A DNA stretch of 40,621 bases from an uncultured Flavonifractor sp. (lineage in GTDB: Bacteria; Bacillota; Clostridia; Oscillospirales; Oscillospiraceae), in NCBI GenBank assembly GCA_944385575.1, contig CALWXT010000011.1, positions 1 through 40,621 on the forward strand. Reading direction: 5' to 3'. The position numbers and the translations under genes were made by a program. The notes under the pieces are model-generated. The model worked only from the letters and a program-made list of their open reading frames with translations. It made no database searches and was not told where the DNA came from. Positions 16,114 through 23,773 of this stretch are shown here, in pieces. Numbering within the stretch: position 1 is the first letter of the stretch; each line of letters opens with the position of its first letter.

Positions 16114-17547
16114 ATGGAGGAACACAAGAGACTGGCCCTGCCGGAGGGGGAACAGAGCCTGCGGCGGGAGCTGAGTGAGCCCGCCCACAAGCTGGGACTG
16201 CTCCTGCTGTTGCCTGCCGCCGCTCTGCTGGCGCTGGCGGCGGCGTCCATCGCCCGGGAGGCGGGCGCCATCCAGCCGGTGTACACCGTGGCCGCTCTGG
16301 GCGGGCTGTTCTGCCTCATCCTGCTGGCCCGGCTGCTGGCGGCGGGGGAGGAAAAAGCCTGGCTGGTGCTGCTGTTTATCGGGGCTGTCGGCCTGCGGGT
16401 GGCTTTTGCCCTGAAATGGACGGTATATCCCCATGGGGACTATCTGACCGGATGGAATCTGGCCCTGGAGCTGTCCCGGGCCGGGATCGGCGAGTGGGGT
16501 ACGCTGATTCACAACGCCGGAATGTCCGGCGGTACCCTGTTTGCCCTGTATCAGAGCCTGATGATCCGGCTGTTCGGGCCCACCCTGGCGGCGGTACAGC
16601 TGCCTAACGCGGTATGGGGAGGCGTGAGCTGCCTGCTTACCGCCCTGATCGGCGAAAAGCTGTCCGGCTCCCGGCTTACCGGGGTGATCGCGGGAGGCAT
16701 CCTGGCCTTCTGCCCCACCCTGCTCTTTGCCGCCGGAGTGCTTACCTCCATGCCGCTGTACACCGCCCTGCTGCTGGCGGGGGTGTGGCTGCTGGTGTGC
16801 CGCCCCTTTGGCAGAACGCTGCTGAACTACGGCCTGGCTGGTGTGGCCTGGGTGCTCTGCCTGGTGCTGGAGCCCGGATTGCCCGTCCCTCTGCTGGGAA
16901 CGGTCGCATGGTTCCTCTTTACCCTGCCGGGGCGGAAGCGGGACGGAAGCCTGTGGAAGCGGGCGGCCGTTTTGACGCTCATCCTTCTGGCGGCCTGGCT
17001 GGCGGCGGGAGGCACCGATGTTGCGGGCGAGCTCTCCCTCCGGGCCATGGCGGAGCGGGTACGGCTGCAATTTGCGTCCTACGATTACAGCTGGGCCCGG
17101 GTGGATGGCGGAGGCCCCACCCGCAACAAGATCATTGCCACGGTGATGCATCCCTTCCTGCAAAGCTATATGCTGGGCGTCCTGCTGCTGGCCCTGTGGG
17201 GCATGCTGGCCAGGGTGAAATCGGTCAGCCGGAGCGCCCTGCTGTCCTGCGGCCTGCTGCTGGCGGGTGTGGCGGCGGCCATGGCACTGGGGGCCGACCC
17301 GGTGCACAATGGCTGGGCCATCCCGGTGTTCGCCCTGTGGGGTGCGGCTCCCGCCAGACAGCTGGCGGACTGGACGGTGCTGATGGCGGCGCCGGAGGGC
17401 GGAAAGGGCCGGAAGAAAGCCCCGCCCCTGCCTGTGCCCCTGCGGGTGGTAAAGCTGGTGGTGAGCGTGGTGGTATACGCCGCCATGGCGGCCCTGGTGC
17501 TGATCTTCTTCACCGGAAACGGCGTATTTGTCTATGAGGCATTTTGA
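16114..17547 (+). CDS. Polytopic membrane protein, probable GT-C glycosyltransferase
   Basis: 477-residue integral membrane protein with about eleven hydrophobic segments. The layout, with a first loop carrying an acidic motif (YPHGDYLTGWNLA) followed by alternating helices, resembles GT-C enzymes of the PMT/ArnT/GT39 group, which use polyprenyl-phosphate sugars at the outer face of the membrane. The Asp in HGDY would be the candidate catalytic acidic residue. It starts one base after the DltD-like stop, with GGAGGAGGG inside the end of that gene. A role in adding sugar to a lipid-linked or surface polymer fits the neighbours, but the family call rests on topology and one motif, so donor and acceptor are unknown. 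Confidence 0.65.
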   Translation: MEEHKRLALPEGEQSLRRELSEPAHKLGLLLLLPAAALLALAAASIAREAGAIQPVYTVAALGGLFCLILLARLLAAGEEKAWLVLLFIGAVGLRVAFALKWTVYPHGDYLTGWNLALELSRAGIGEWGTLIHNAGMSGGTLFALYQSLMIRLFGPTLAAVQLPNAVWGGVSCLLTALIGEKLSGSRLTGVIAGGILAFCPTLLFAAGVLTSMPLYTALLLAGVWLLVCRPFGRTLLNYGLAGVAWVLCLVLEPGLPVPLLGTVAWFLFTLPGRKRDGSLWKRAAVLTLILLAAWLAAGGTDVAGELSLRAMAERVRLQFASYDYSWARVDGGGPTRNKIIATVMHPFLQSYMLGVLLLALWGMLARVKSVSRSALLSCGLLLAGVAAAMALGADPVHNGWAIPVFALWGAAPARQLADWTVLMAAPEGGKGRKKAPPLPVPLRVVKLVVSVVVYAAMAALVLIFFTGNGVFVYEAF

Positions 17548-20006
17548 TGGAAAAATCTCGATTCAATGAAATCGGAAGCTACTATGTAATCTGGGCCGCC
17601 GCATTCCTGCTGTGGGAAGCGGCGGTCCAGCAGGCTGTGGTGGGTTCTTTCCGCTTCTGGCCGGCGGCGGGCTTCTGCCTGGCTGCCGCCGCCCTGGGCA
17701 CCGCAGCCTGCGGCCTGCCGGGCCGGATAGGCGGCAAGGTGGGAGCGGTGCTGTTCCCGCTGGCCTACGCGTTTTATGGCACCCAGCTGGTCTACGCGGA
17801 TATTTTCGGCTCTTACCTGTCCCTGGCATACACCGCCATGGGCGGCGAGGCGGTGACGGCCTTCTGGTCCATCGCGGCGGCGGCTATCGGACGCTGCCTG
17901 CCCAGGCTGCTGGTGATGGCCCTGCCCATGGCGGCCTTTTATGTACTGCGCCGGAAAAAGTGGTTGCCCATAGCCGGGCGGCCCTGGCGGGAGCAGGTGG
18001 CTTTGGCGGGGACGGCGGTTGTTGTCCCGGCGGTGCTGATCCTGACGCTGCCCCTGATGGGAACGGGAGCGGGAACGCCTGCCGGGGTATTTGACAGCGC
18101 GTCGGCCACCATTGACCGGCGGGCGGAGCAGCTGGGCCTGATGACGGCGGCTCTTCTGGATGCCAAGCAGACCCTGCTGGGCAGCGGCGGCGTCCGGGTG
18201 TCCGGCGGTCTGGATCTTACCGCCGGGGGCCGTGGCCCGAGAAATGTACTGGACGGAATGGATTTTGACAGGCTGGATGAGGCCACGGAGGACCAGGATC
18301 TGCGCAGCCTGAACGACTACTTCGCGTCCCTTCAGGGCACGGTGAAGAACAGCTATACCGGGCTGTTTGCCGATTACAACCTGATCGTCATCTGCGCGGA
18401 GGCCTTTTCCCCCTATCTGATCGACCCGGAGCTGACACCGGCCCTTTACCGCATGTCCAACGAGGGGATCGTGTTCCGCAACTTCTACAACAGCTTCCCC
18501 AACCTGACCACCAACGGGGAGTACGGGCTGTGTATGGGGCTGATGCCCGATTTGAGCCGTATGAGCTTTGCGGTGTCCAAGAACAACTACCTGCCCTTCT
18601 GCCTGGGCAGCATGTTCAGCCAGGCCGGGGTGGAGGCAAGGGCCTATCACAACAACATCGGCACCTTCTATGACCGTGTGAACACCCACACCAACATGGG
18701 CTATACTTTCCAGGCCATCGACTTTGGCCTGGACATGGAGCCGGGAAATCCCACCTCCGATTTGGAGATGATGGAGAAGACGGTGGATGAATACCTGGAG
18801 CAGGAGCCCTTCCACGCCTACTATATGACCTATTCCGGACACGCCGACTACTCCTTTACCGACAACGACATGAGTGCCCGGAATCAGGAGCTGGTAGCCG
18901 ATATGGAGGGTTCCGAGGAGCTGCGGGCCTACTACGCCTGCCAGCTGGAACTGGAAAAAGCCGTGGAGTACCTGCTGGAACGGCTGGAGGAGGCGGGCGC
19001 TGCCGACCATACGGTGGTGGTGCTCACCGGTGACCACGCCCCCTACGGTCTGCCGGAGGAGGACTACGAGACCCTGGCCGGCGATGCGGTGGAGGAGCCC
19101 TTCTGGCAGTACCGCAACAGCTTTATCTGCTGGACGGGCGGGCTGGAGGAGCCCATTGTGGTGGATGACTACTGCTGCACCCAGGATATCCTGCCCACCC
19201 TGCTCAACCTGTTCGGCTTCAGCTATGATTCCCGGCTGCTGACCGGTCGGGATGTGCTGGCCGAGTGCACCCACGCGGCGCTGCTGAAGGACGGGAGCTT
19301 CCTCACGGACCGGATGATCTACGACGCCGCCAGCGGCCAGATCACCTGGCAGGGTGAGGAGGATGAAGATTACGCCCAGGAGCTGATTCAGGCCATGGAG
19401 GATCAACTCACAGTGTCAGCCGCCATTCTGGGCACCAACTACTATGAGTTTGCCTTCCGTACCCTGGGACTGTCCGCGGGGCAGACGGAGCGGGAGCACT
19501 ATGCCAGCTATGCCGACATTGAGGGAACCTGGTATGAGGATGCTGTGGAATACCTCACCTCCCTGGGCGCCCTCAGCGGCGGCGGCACCGGAGACTTTTT
19601 GGGAGACGCGGCGGCCAGCCGGGCGGCGGTGCTGGCCATGATTACCAGAGGTCTGGGTCTGGAGGCGGGAGAGGAGAGCCCGCCCTACACAGACCTGGAG
19701 GAGGGCCTGTGGTATGTGGAGACGGTGAGCGCCGCCTGGTCGGCGGGGCTGCTGCCCACGGATGAGGAGACCTTCCGGCCAGACGACCCCATTACCGGGG
19801 AGGAGGCGGAGGAGCTCTTTGCCGCTGTCGCCCGGTACCGGGGCATGGAGGACGGAGACACGCTGGCGGAGCAGGCGGTCTCTGAAGCCATGGACCGGCA
19901 GGCGGAGGAAGGAAGCGCCCTGGGAGAGGACAGCCTGTCCCGGGGAGCGGCGGCCTATGCCGCGGCAAACCTGCTGGCAGCGCTGGAGAGCGCCGGATCG
20001 GAATAA
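17547..20006 (+). CDS. LtaS-like polymer synthase with C-terminal SLH-like repeats
   Basis: 819 residues. About five N-terminal membrane helices are followed by an extracellular sulfatase-fold domain of the lipoteichoic acid synthase family: Glu285 in ICAEAFSP, nucleophile candidate Thr322 in LTTNGEY, His432 in YSGHADY and the metal pair Asp496-His497 in TGDHAPYG. These correspond to the Mn-binding and catalytic positions of LtaS, which adds glycerol-phosphate from phosphatidylglycerol. Beyond residue 650 come two SLH-like repeats (YADIEGTWYEDAVEYL from 655, and YTDLEEGLWYVETV from about 715, the latter followed by FRPDDPITGEEAEELF), which would bind cell wall polymer. ATG 17547 overlaps the previous stop (TGATG); GAGG is 7 bases upstream. 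This domain combination is unusual for LtaS. The last ~50 residues are acidic. Confidence 0.85.
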   Translation: MEKSRFNEIGSYYVIWAAAFLLWEAAVQQAVVGSFRFWPAAGFCLAAAALGTAACGLPGRIGGKVGAVLFPLAYAFYGTQLVYADIFGSYLSLAYTAMGGEAVTAFWSIAAAAIGRCLPRLLVMALPMAAFYVLRRKKWLPIAGRPWREQVALAGTAVVVPAVLILTLPLMGTGAGTPAGVFDSASATIDRRAEQLGLMTAALLDAKQTLLGSGGVRVSGGLDLTAGGRGPRNVLDGMDFDRLDEATEDQDLRSLNDYFASLQGTVKNSYTGLFADYNLIVICAEAFSPYLIDPELTPALYRMSNEGIVFRNFYNSFPNLTTNGEYGLCMGLMPDLSRMSFAVSKNNYLPFCLGSMFSQAGVEARAYHNNIGTFYDRVNTHTNMGYTFQAIDFGLDMEPGNPTSDLEMMEKTVDEYLEQEPFHAYYMTYSGHADYSFTDNDMSARNQELVADMEGSEELRAYYACQLELEKAVEYLLERLEEAGAADHTVVVLTGDHAPYGLPEEDYETLAGDAVEEPFWQYRNSFICWTGGLEEPIVVDDYCCTQDILPTLLNLFGFSYDSRLLTGRDVLAECTHAALLKDGSFLTDRMIYDAASGQITWQGEEDEDYAQELIQAMEDQLTVSAAILGTNYYEFAFRTLGLSAGQTEREHYASYADIEGTWYEDAVEYLTSLGALSGGGTGDFLGDAAASRAAVLAMITRGLGLEAGEESPPYTDLEEGLWYVETVSAAWSAGLLPTDEETFRPDDPITGEEAEELFAAVARYRGMEDGDTLAEQAVSEAMDRQAEEGSALGEDSLSRGAAAYAAANLLAALESAGSE

Positions 20007-20010
20007 AAGA

Positions 20011-20054
20011 AAAAAACAGGGCCTGCGGCATCCGGATGCCGCAGGCCCTGTTTT
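20011..20054. terminator. Strong bidirectional terminator ending the Dlt-like operon
   Basis: A perfect 16-bp stem (20016-20031 with 20036-20051) with a CCGG loop. TTTT follows on the plus strand and a longer T-rich run on the minus strand, so it serves both convergent genes. Confidence 0.92.
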
Positions 20055-20557
20055 CAATAGGGATAGGTGCGCCAGGTATTGGCGCCGGACAGATCGGTAA
20101 ACAGCAGCCCGGCAGGGGGGAGGAAGGTGAATACCATCAGGACCACCCCCAGGGCCAGGGCCAGCAGCACAAGAATACCCTGCCCCTTCTGCCAGATTTC
20201 GCCGTCCAGGAAGTAGGGCAGGAGCAGACAGACGGCCATGGAGAGAACATAGAGAATGATATCAAACAGCAGGCTCTCTCCGCCCAGAGGGATATGGTAC
20301 AGGTAGCCGATCACGAGCATGAGCGCTGTGCCCAGCAGCAGGGAGAAGGCCCGGGCGCCCAGCCGGTCTTTCAGCAGGAGGCCGGAGATCAGCGTGGGCC
20401 AGTAGAGCAGCTTGGCATGCTCCCAGAGACTTTCCGACACCGGGGCGAACAGGGCGGTGACGGGGCAGGGAAACAGGTCGTAGACAAAGTGCAGGCAGCT
20501 TCCCGCCACGACGGCGGCGGCAAAGGCGAGCAGGACGGAACGGGACAGGCGGGACAT
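20054..20557 (-). CDS. Small polytopic membrane protein of unknown function (DUF6512-like)
   Basis: 167-residue membrane protein with about five hydrophobic helices. The segment around residues 25-50, HFVYDLFPCPVTALFAPVSE then SLWEHAK (split here), resembles the pattern HxxYD..FAPVNES.WEH that I associate with the DUF6512 family of clostridial membrane proteins; that name is from memory. No function is known to me. The ATG at 20557 is preceded by AGGGGG. It is convergent with the Dlt-like operon and divergent from spoIVB, and nothing ties it to either. Confidence 0.7.
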   Translation of the reverse strand: MSRLSRSVLLAFAAAVVAGSCLHFVYDLFPCPVTALFAPVSESLWEHAKLLYWPTLISGLLLKDRLGARAFSLLLGTALMLVIGYLYHIPLGGESLLFDIILYVLSMAVCLLLPYFLDGEIWQKGQGILVLLALALGVVLMVFTFLPPAGLLFTDLSGANTWRTYPY

Positions 20558-20800
20558 GGCGACAACCCCCTTTTACTGTTCAGCACAGCCTATGCCCCCA
20601 AGAGCCGGAACATGCAAAAAATGCTGTAAGCGGAATAAAATACCGGCATAAAACGGTGAACGCCGCCGCCGTCTGGAATGGGAAAAGAAGCTAAGCCAAA
20701 GGTGCGTTTCATTGGCAGAAAAGGCGGGCCGACTTCCGGACATATTAAAATCAGCGTCGATAGACGCGAATTTGTGATGCGGAAAGGAGATGCCGGTACC

Positions 20801-21835
20801 ATGAAAGAGGAACAAAAGGCACGGCCGTGGATGGCCGCGGCCCTGGCGGCGGCGCTGATCTTCACCTCGCTGGCGCTGACCCAGCCCGCCAGAGCCGCGG
20901 AGTCGGTGCGCACGGTGATTCCTGTGGGCCGTGCCGTGGGAATCAAGATGTTTTCCGATGGTGTGATGGTGGTGGGGTTTTCCGAGGTGGCCTCTGACGA
21001 GGGGCGGTCCGTGCCCGCTCGTGACTGCGGCCTGAAAGAGGGAGATATCATCACCCACATCAATCGGGAAGAAGTGGACACCATTGAGGATGTGCAGCAT
21101 GTGCTCCAGGAGGTGGGCGGAGCGGCCATGAGCATCCGGGCCCTCCGGGAGGACGAGCCCGTCCAGTTTACCGCCCGCGCCGTCCAGTGCAGCAGCGACG
21201 GGCAGTATAAGCTGGGCGCCTGGATTCGGGATTCCATGGCGGGTATCGGGACCATCACCTACTGGGACCCCCAGTCGGGCGAGTTCGGCGCGCTGGGACA
21301 CGGGATCAATGATGTGGACACCGCCCAGCTGATGCCGCTGCAGTCCGGCTCCATCCTCTATTCCGATGTGGCTGATGTGAAGAAGGGCCAGAAGGGAGAG
21401 CCGGGTGAGCTGAAGGGGGTCTTCCAGATCGATCGGGATCTGGGCAGCCTGTACGCCAACACACCGGGCGGCGTATTCGGTACCCTGAGCGATAACAGCT
21501 TTTTCCAGGAAACAGAAGCGGTGGAGGTTGCCAGCCGGGACGAGGTGCACACCGGAAAGGCGGTAATCCGCTCCAACGTGGCGGGAGACGCCACCGAGGA
21601 ATATGAGGTGGAGATCATCCGTATTTTTCCCGAAAATCAGCAGGATACTCGCAACCTGATGCTGAAAGTGACAGACGCCCGGCTGCTGGAAACCACCGGC
21701 GGCATCGTACAGGGCATGAGCGGAAGCCCCATCCTGCAGGATGGAAAGCTGGTGGGCGCCGTGACCCACGTACTGGTCAATGATCCCACCCAGGGATATG
21801 GCATCCTGATTGAAAACATGATGGAGCGGGCCTAA
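20801..21835 (+). CDS. spoIVB: SpoIVB sporulation serine peptidase
   Basis: 344-residue S55 peptidase that in Bacillus is made in the forespore under sigma-G, crosses the inner forespore membrane and triggers pro-sigma-K processing in the mother cell. It has one N-terminal membrane segment, a PDZ domain (around GLKEGDIITHIN) and the S55 domain with RDSMAGIGTITYWDP, the catalytic His167 in GALGHGIND and the serine motif GMSGSP at 305-310, followed by GAVTHV. The start ATG 20801 has GGAAAGGAG 11 bases upstream; ATG 20777 in the same frame is possible. CATATTA at 20741-20747 matches a sigma-G type -10, but I see no good -35. It shows the organism is a spore former. Confidence 0.95.
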   Translation: MKEEQKARPWMAAALAAALIFTSLALTQPARAAESVRTVIPVGRAVGIKMFSDGVMVVGFSEVASDEGRSVPARDCGLKEGDIITHINREEVDTIEDVQHVLQEVGGAAMSIRALREDEPVQFTARAVQCSSDGQYKLGAWIRDSMAGIGTITYWDPQSGEFGALGHGINDVDTAQLMPLQSGSILYSDVADVKKGQKGEPGELKGVFQIDRDLGSLYANTPGGVFGTLSDNSFFQETEAVEVASRDEVHTGKAVIRSNVAGDATEEYEVEIIRIFPENQQDTRNLMLKVTDARLLETTGGIVQGMSGSPILQDGKLVGAVTHVLVNDPTQGYGILIENMMERA

Positions 21836-21836
21836 C

Positions 21837-21864
21837 AAAAAGGCGGGGAACTCCCCGCCTTTTT
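21837..21864 (+). terminator. spoIVB terminator
   Basis: AAAAAGGCGGGG with the matching CCCCGCCTTTTT around a short loop, starting two bases after the spoIVB stop. Confidence 0.92.
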
Positions 21865-21871
21865 GCCGCGC

Positions 21872-21900
21872 TTGACAGAGAGCCGGTTTTGTGGTAGCAT
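21872..21900 (+). promoter_or_regulatory. pnuC promoter
   Basis: Perfect TTGACA (21872-21877), 17-base spacer, TAGCAT (21895-21900). Predicted transcription start near 21907, leaving a leader of about 115 bases before pnuC. Confidence 0.85.
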
Positions 21901-21906
21901 TCCCTT

Positions 21907-22021
21907 TGCAATTTTTATATGGAACTGCCACCGGGTAGTATGATGCATGCGCATTTTGTTTACGGCGTTAGGTCTTGGAAGTCGTAAATAAGATGCGCTG
22001 TTTTTTTGAGGAGTTGAGGGT
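21907..22021 (+). promoter_or_regulatory. Structured pnuC leader, candidate riboswitch or attenuator
   Basis: The leader folds into a nested hairpin: outer stem GCGCAT (21949-21954) with ATGCGC (21993-21998) and inner stem TTTACGGC (21959-21966) with GTCGTAAA (21981-21988), one G-U pair, and a 14-base loop. Seven T follow at 22001-22007, then GAGGAG (22008-22013) and the GTG start at 22022. A stem followed by a U-run directly before the ribosome site has the look of a conditional terminator. pnuC genes are known to be controlled by NAD-type riboswitches in other Firmicutes, but I cannot match this sequence to a known class. Confidence 0.5.
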
Positions 22022-22726
22022 GTGAAAAAGGGAAATGCTTATTTTACCGGGGTTGAAAAAGGACTGTGGCTGGTCTCTGTAACCGCCATCCTGGCGTCCA
22101 GCCTGGTGTTCCGCTCCGGAAACTGGCTCACGCTGGCGGCCTCCCTCATCGGAGCCACCTTTTTGATTTTGAACGCAAAGGGAAATGTGTGGGGACAGGT
22201 GCTGACTGTCGTATTCAGTCTGCTCTATGGCGTCATCTCCTATTCCACGGCCTACTATGGGGAGATGATAACCTATCTGGGCATGACGGCCCCCATTGCC
22301 GTGGCATCGGTGGTGTCCTGGGCCAGAAACCCTGCTCAGGAGGGGGTTCAGGAAGTGAAAGTCAACCGGCTGCCCCATTGGGAATACCCCTTTCTGGCGG
22401 TGCTGGCTCTGGCAGTTACGGCGGCGTTCTACTTTATCCTGAAAGCCTGCGGAACACAGGCGCTGGGACTGAGTACCCTGTCGGTCTTTACCAGCTTTAC
22501 CGCAGCCTATCTCACCATGCGGCGCAGCCCGTTTTTTGCCATCGGTTACGCGGCAAACGATGCGGTGCTGATCGTGCTGTGGAGCATTGCGGCACGACAG
22601 GAGAGCAGCTACCTTTCGGTGGTGATCTGCTTTATGGTGTTTCTGGTCAATGACCTTTACGGGTATGTGAATTGGCTGAAGATGAAGAAAAAGCAGGCCG
22701 CTGTGCTGGTAGAGGAATTGGCATAA
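22022..22726 (+). CDS. pnuC: PnuC-family nicotinamide riboside/NMN transporter
   Basis: 234-residue membrane protein with seven hydrophobic segments, the length and topology of PnuC, which brings in nicotinamide riboside (or related pyridine nucleosides) by facilitated diffusion for NAD synthesis. The C-terminal core FVNDLYGYVNWLKMKKKQ and the central YGVISYSTAYYGEMITYLG segment match the family; the related thiamine (PnuT) and riboflavin (PnuX) transporters share this fold, so vitamin specificity is not certain. The start is GTG 22022 with GAGGAG 8 bases upstream. It sits alone between spoIVB and spo0A with its own promoter and structured leader. Confidence 0.88.
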   Translation: MKKGNAYFTGVEKGLWLVSVTAILASSLVFRSGNWLTLAASLIGATFLILNAKGNVWGQVLTVVFSLLYGVISYSTAYYGEMITYLGMTAPIAVASVVSWARNPAQEGVQEVKVNRLPHWEYPFLAVLALAVTAAFYFILKACGTQALGLSTLSVFTSFTAAYLTMRRSPFFAIGYAANDAVLIVLWSIAARQESSYLSVVICFMVFLVNDLYGYVNWLKMKKKQAAVLVEELA

Positions 22727-22812
22727 CTGGAAAATAAATCCTGGCACAAAAGAGAAAAAGAAGAGGAAAAAAATAAAAAACAGGGGGGATTTTCCCGTAT
22801 TTTTTCTGGTTG

Positions 22813-22829
22813 GGTCGAAGAAAGTCGAA
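22813..22829 (+). promoter_or_regulatory. Tandem 0A boxes upstream of spo0A
   Basis: GGTCGAA (22813-22819) and AGTCGAA (22823-22829), each 6 of 7 with the Spo0A box TGTCGAA, in the same orientation at a 10-bp repeat. Tandem 0A boxes at this period are the known binding mode of Spo0A dimers. They lie about 32 bases upstream of the -35 element. Confidence 0.65.
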
Positions 22830-22860
22830 CAGAAATAGCCATAAATTTCCAGTAAAACCC

Positions 22861-22889
22861 TTGCGCAGACTGTCTGATTATGGTAAATT
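22861..22889 (+). promoter_or_regulatory. spo0A promoter
   Basis: TTGCGC (22861-22866), 17-base spacer, TAAATT (22884-22889). The rest of the gap 22727-22860 is A-rich and holds only a weak GGGA/TCCC hairpin near 22785 and the 0A boxes. Confidence 0.6.
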
Positions 22890-22962
22890 ATAGATGACCG
22901 GTAAGAAGCCTTGGCCAGGCAGCAAACGCAGAGCAGGGTGACCTGCGGAAAGGGTGTCAAGA

Positions 22963-23718
22963 TTGGAAACCAGAAAGCGGATTTTGGTGGCGGATGCCAA
23001 TGAGGAGTTTCGCCGCATTTTTACGGCAAGCCTGGCGGAGCAAGCCGATATGGAGTTGACGGGTGAGACAGGCGACGGCCCGGAGGCTGTCCTGCTGGCG
23101 GAGAGCACCGCACCGGATGTGGTGGTGATGGACCTGGTGCTGGCCCGGATGGATGGGCTGGAAGTGCTTCAGAAACTGGCGGAACTCCCCCAGCGGCCCA
23201 GGGTGCTGGTGCTGTCCGGCTTTGTGCGGGGCAATGTGGCGGAGCTGGCGGCAACCAGAGGCGCGGACTATTACATGATGAAGCCCTGCAGCCTGACCAC
23301 GGTGACGGAGCGCATCCGGCAGCTGGCAAACAGCGCGGTGGGCGAGCAGACCGAAGAACCGGACAGAAACCTGGAAAGCACCGTTACCTCCATTATCCAT
23401 GAGATCGGCGTGCCGGCCCACATCAAGGGATATCAGTACCTGCGGGAATCCATCCTGATCGCGGTGAAGGACATGGAGGTCATCAATGCCGTAACCAAGA
23501 TCCTCTATCCGGAGGTGGCAAAGCGCTTCGGCACAACCGCGTCCAGAGTGGAGCGGGCCATCCGCCACGCCATCGAGGTGGCCTGGGACAGAGGCGATCT
23601 GGAGACCTTGCAGAAATACTTTGGCTACACCGTTTCCAATGCAAAGGGCAAGCCAACCAACTCTGAATTCATTGCCATGATCGCGGACCGGCTCCAGCTC
23701 CAGCAGAAGGAGAAATGA
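22963..23718 (+). CDS. spo0A: Spo0A, master regulator of sporulation
   Basis: 251-residue response regulator that commits the cell to sporulation. The receiver domain has phosphoacceptor Asp in [12 protein letters not shown], Ser in VLSGF and Lys in YYMMKP. The C-terminal DNA-binding domain keeps the hallmark [16 protein letters not shown] and [15 protein letters not shown] (recognition helix) and ends in PTNSEFIAM. One oddity is that the acidic pair of the receiver, normally DD in IADDN, reads VADAN, losing the second Mg-site aspartate. The start is uncertain: TTG 22963 is chosen because GGAAAGGG lies 8 bases upstream and the protein then begins [11 protein letters not shown], matching family length; GTG 22954 in the same frame has no spaced ribosome site. 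Confidence 0.95.
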   Translation: METRKRILVADANEEFRRIFTASLAEQADMELTGETGDGPEAVLLAESTAPDVVVMDLVLARMDGLEVLQKLAELPQRPRVLVLSGFVRGNVAELAATRGADYYMMKPCSLTTVTERIRQLANSAVGEQTEEPDRNLESTVTSIIHEIGVPAHIKGYQYLRESILIAVKDMEVINAVTKILYPEVAKRFGTTASRVERAIRHAIEVAWDRGDLETLQKYFGYTVSNAKGKPTNSEFIAMIADRLQLQQKEK

Positions 23719-23722
23719 GACG

Positions 23723-23768
23723 AAAAAAGATCCCCCGGGTCAGAGACGAGCTCTGGCACGGGGGATCT
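23723..23768 (-). terminator. Terminator of the TetR gene
   Basis: A 10-bp stem (23728-23737 with 23759-23768) enclosing a second CAGAG/CTCTG stem. On the minus strand it is followed by TTTTTT, which suits the TetR gene ending at 23774; it may also slow spo0A transcripts. Confidence 0.8.
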
Positions 23769-23773
23769 GAGCG

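Noticed and set aside
7745-20006. The Dlt-like operon as a nonribosomal peptide cluster
   Set aside because: No condensation or thioesterase domain is present; the ligases are single adenylation domains of DltA length, and MBOAT, SGNH and LtaS-like genes point to the cell surface.
20558-20800. Search for a gene or sigma-G promoter in the gap before spoIVB
   Set aside because: A frame from 20678 extends spoIVB but has no ribosome site, and its N-terminal part does not look like the family. CATATTA at 20741 fits a sigma-G -10, but no matching -35 lies 16-18 bases upstream, so I did not list a promoter.
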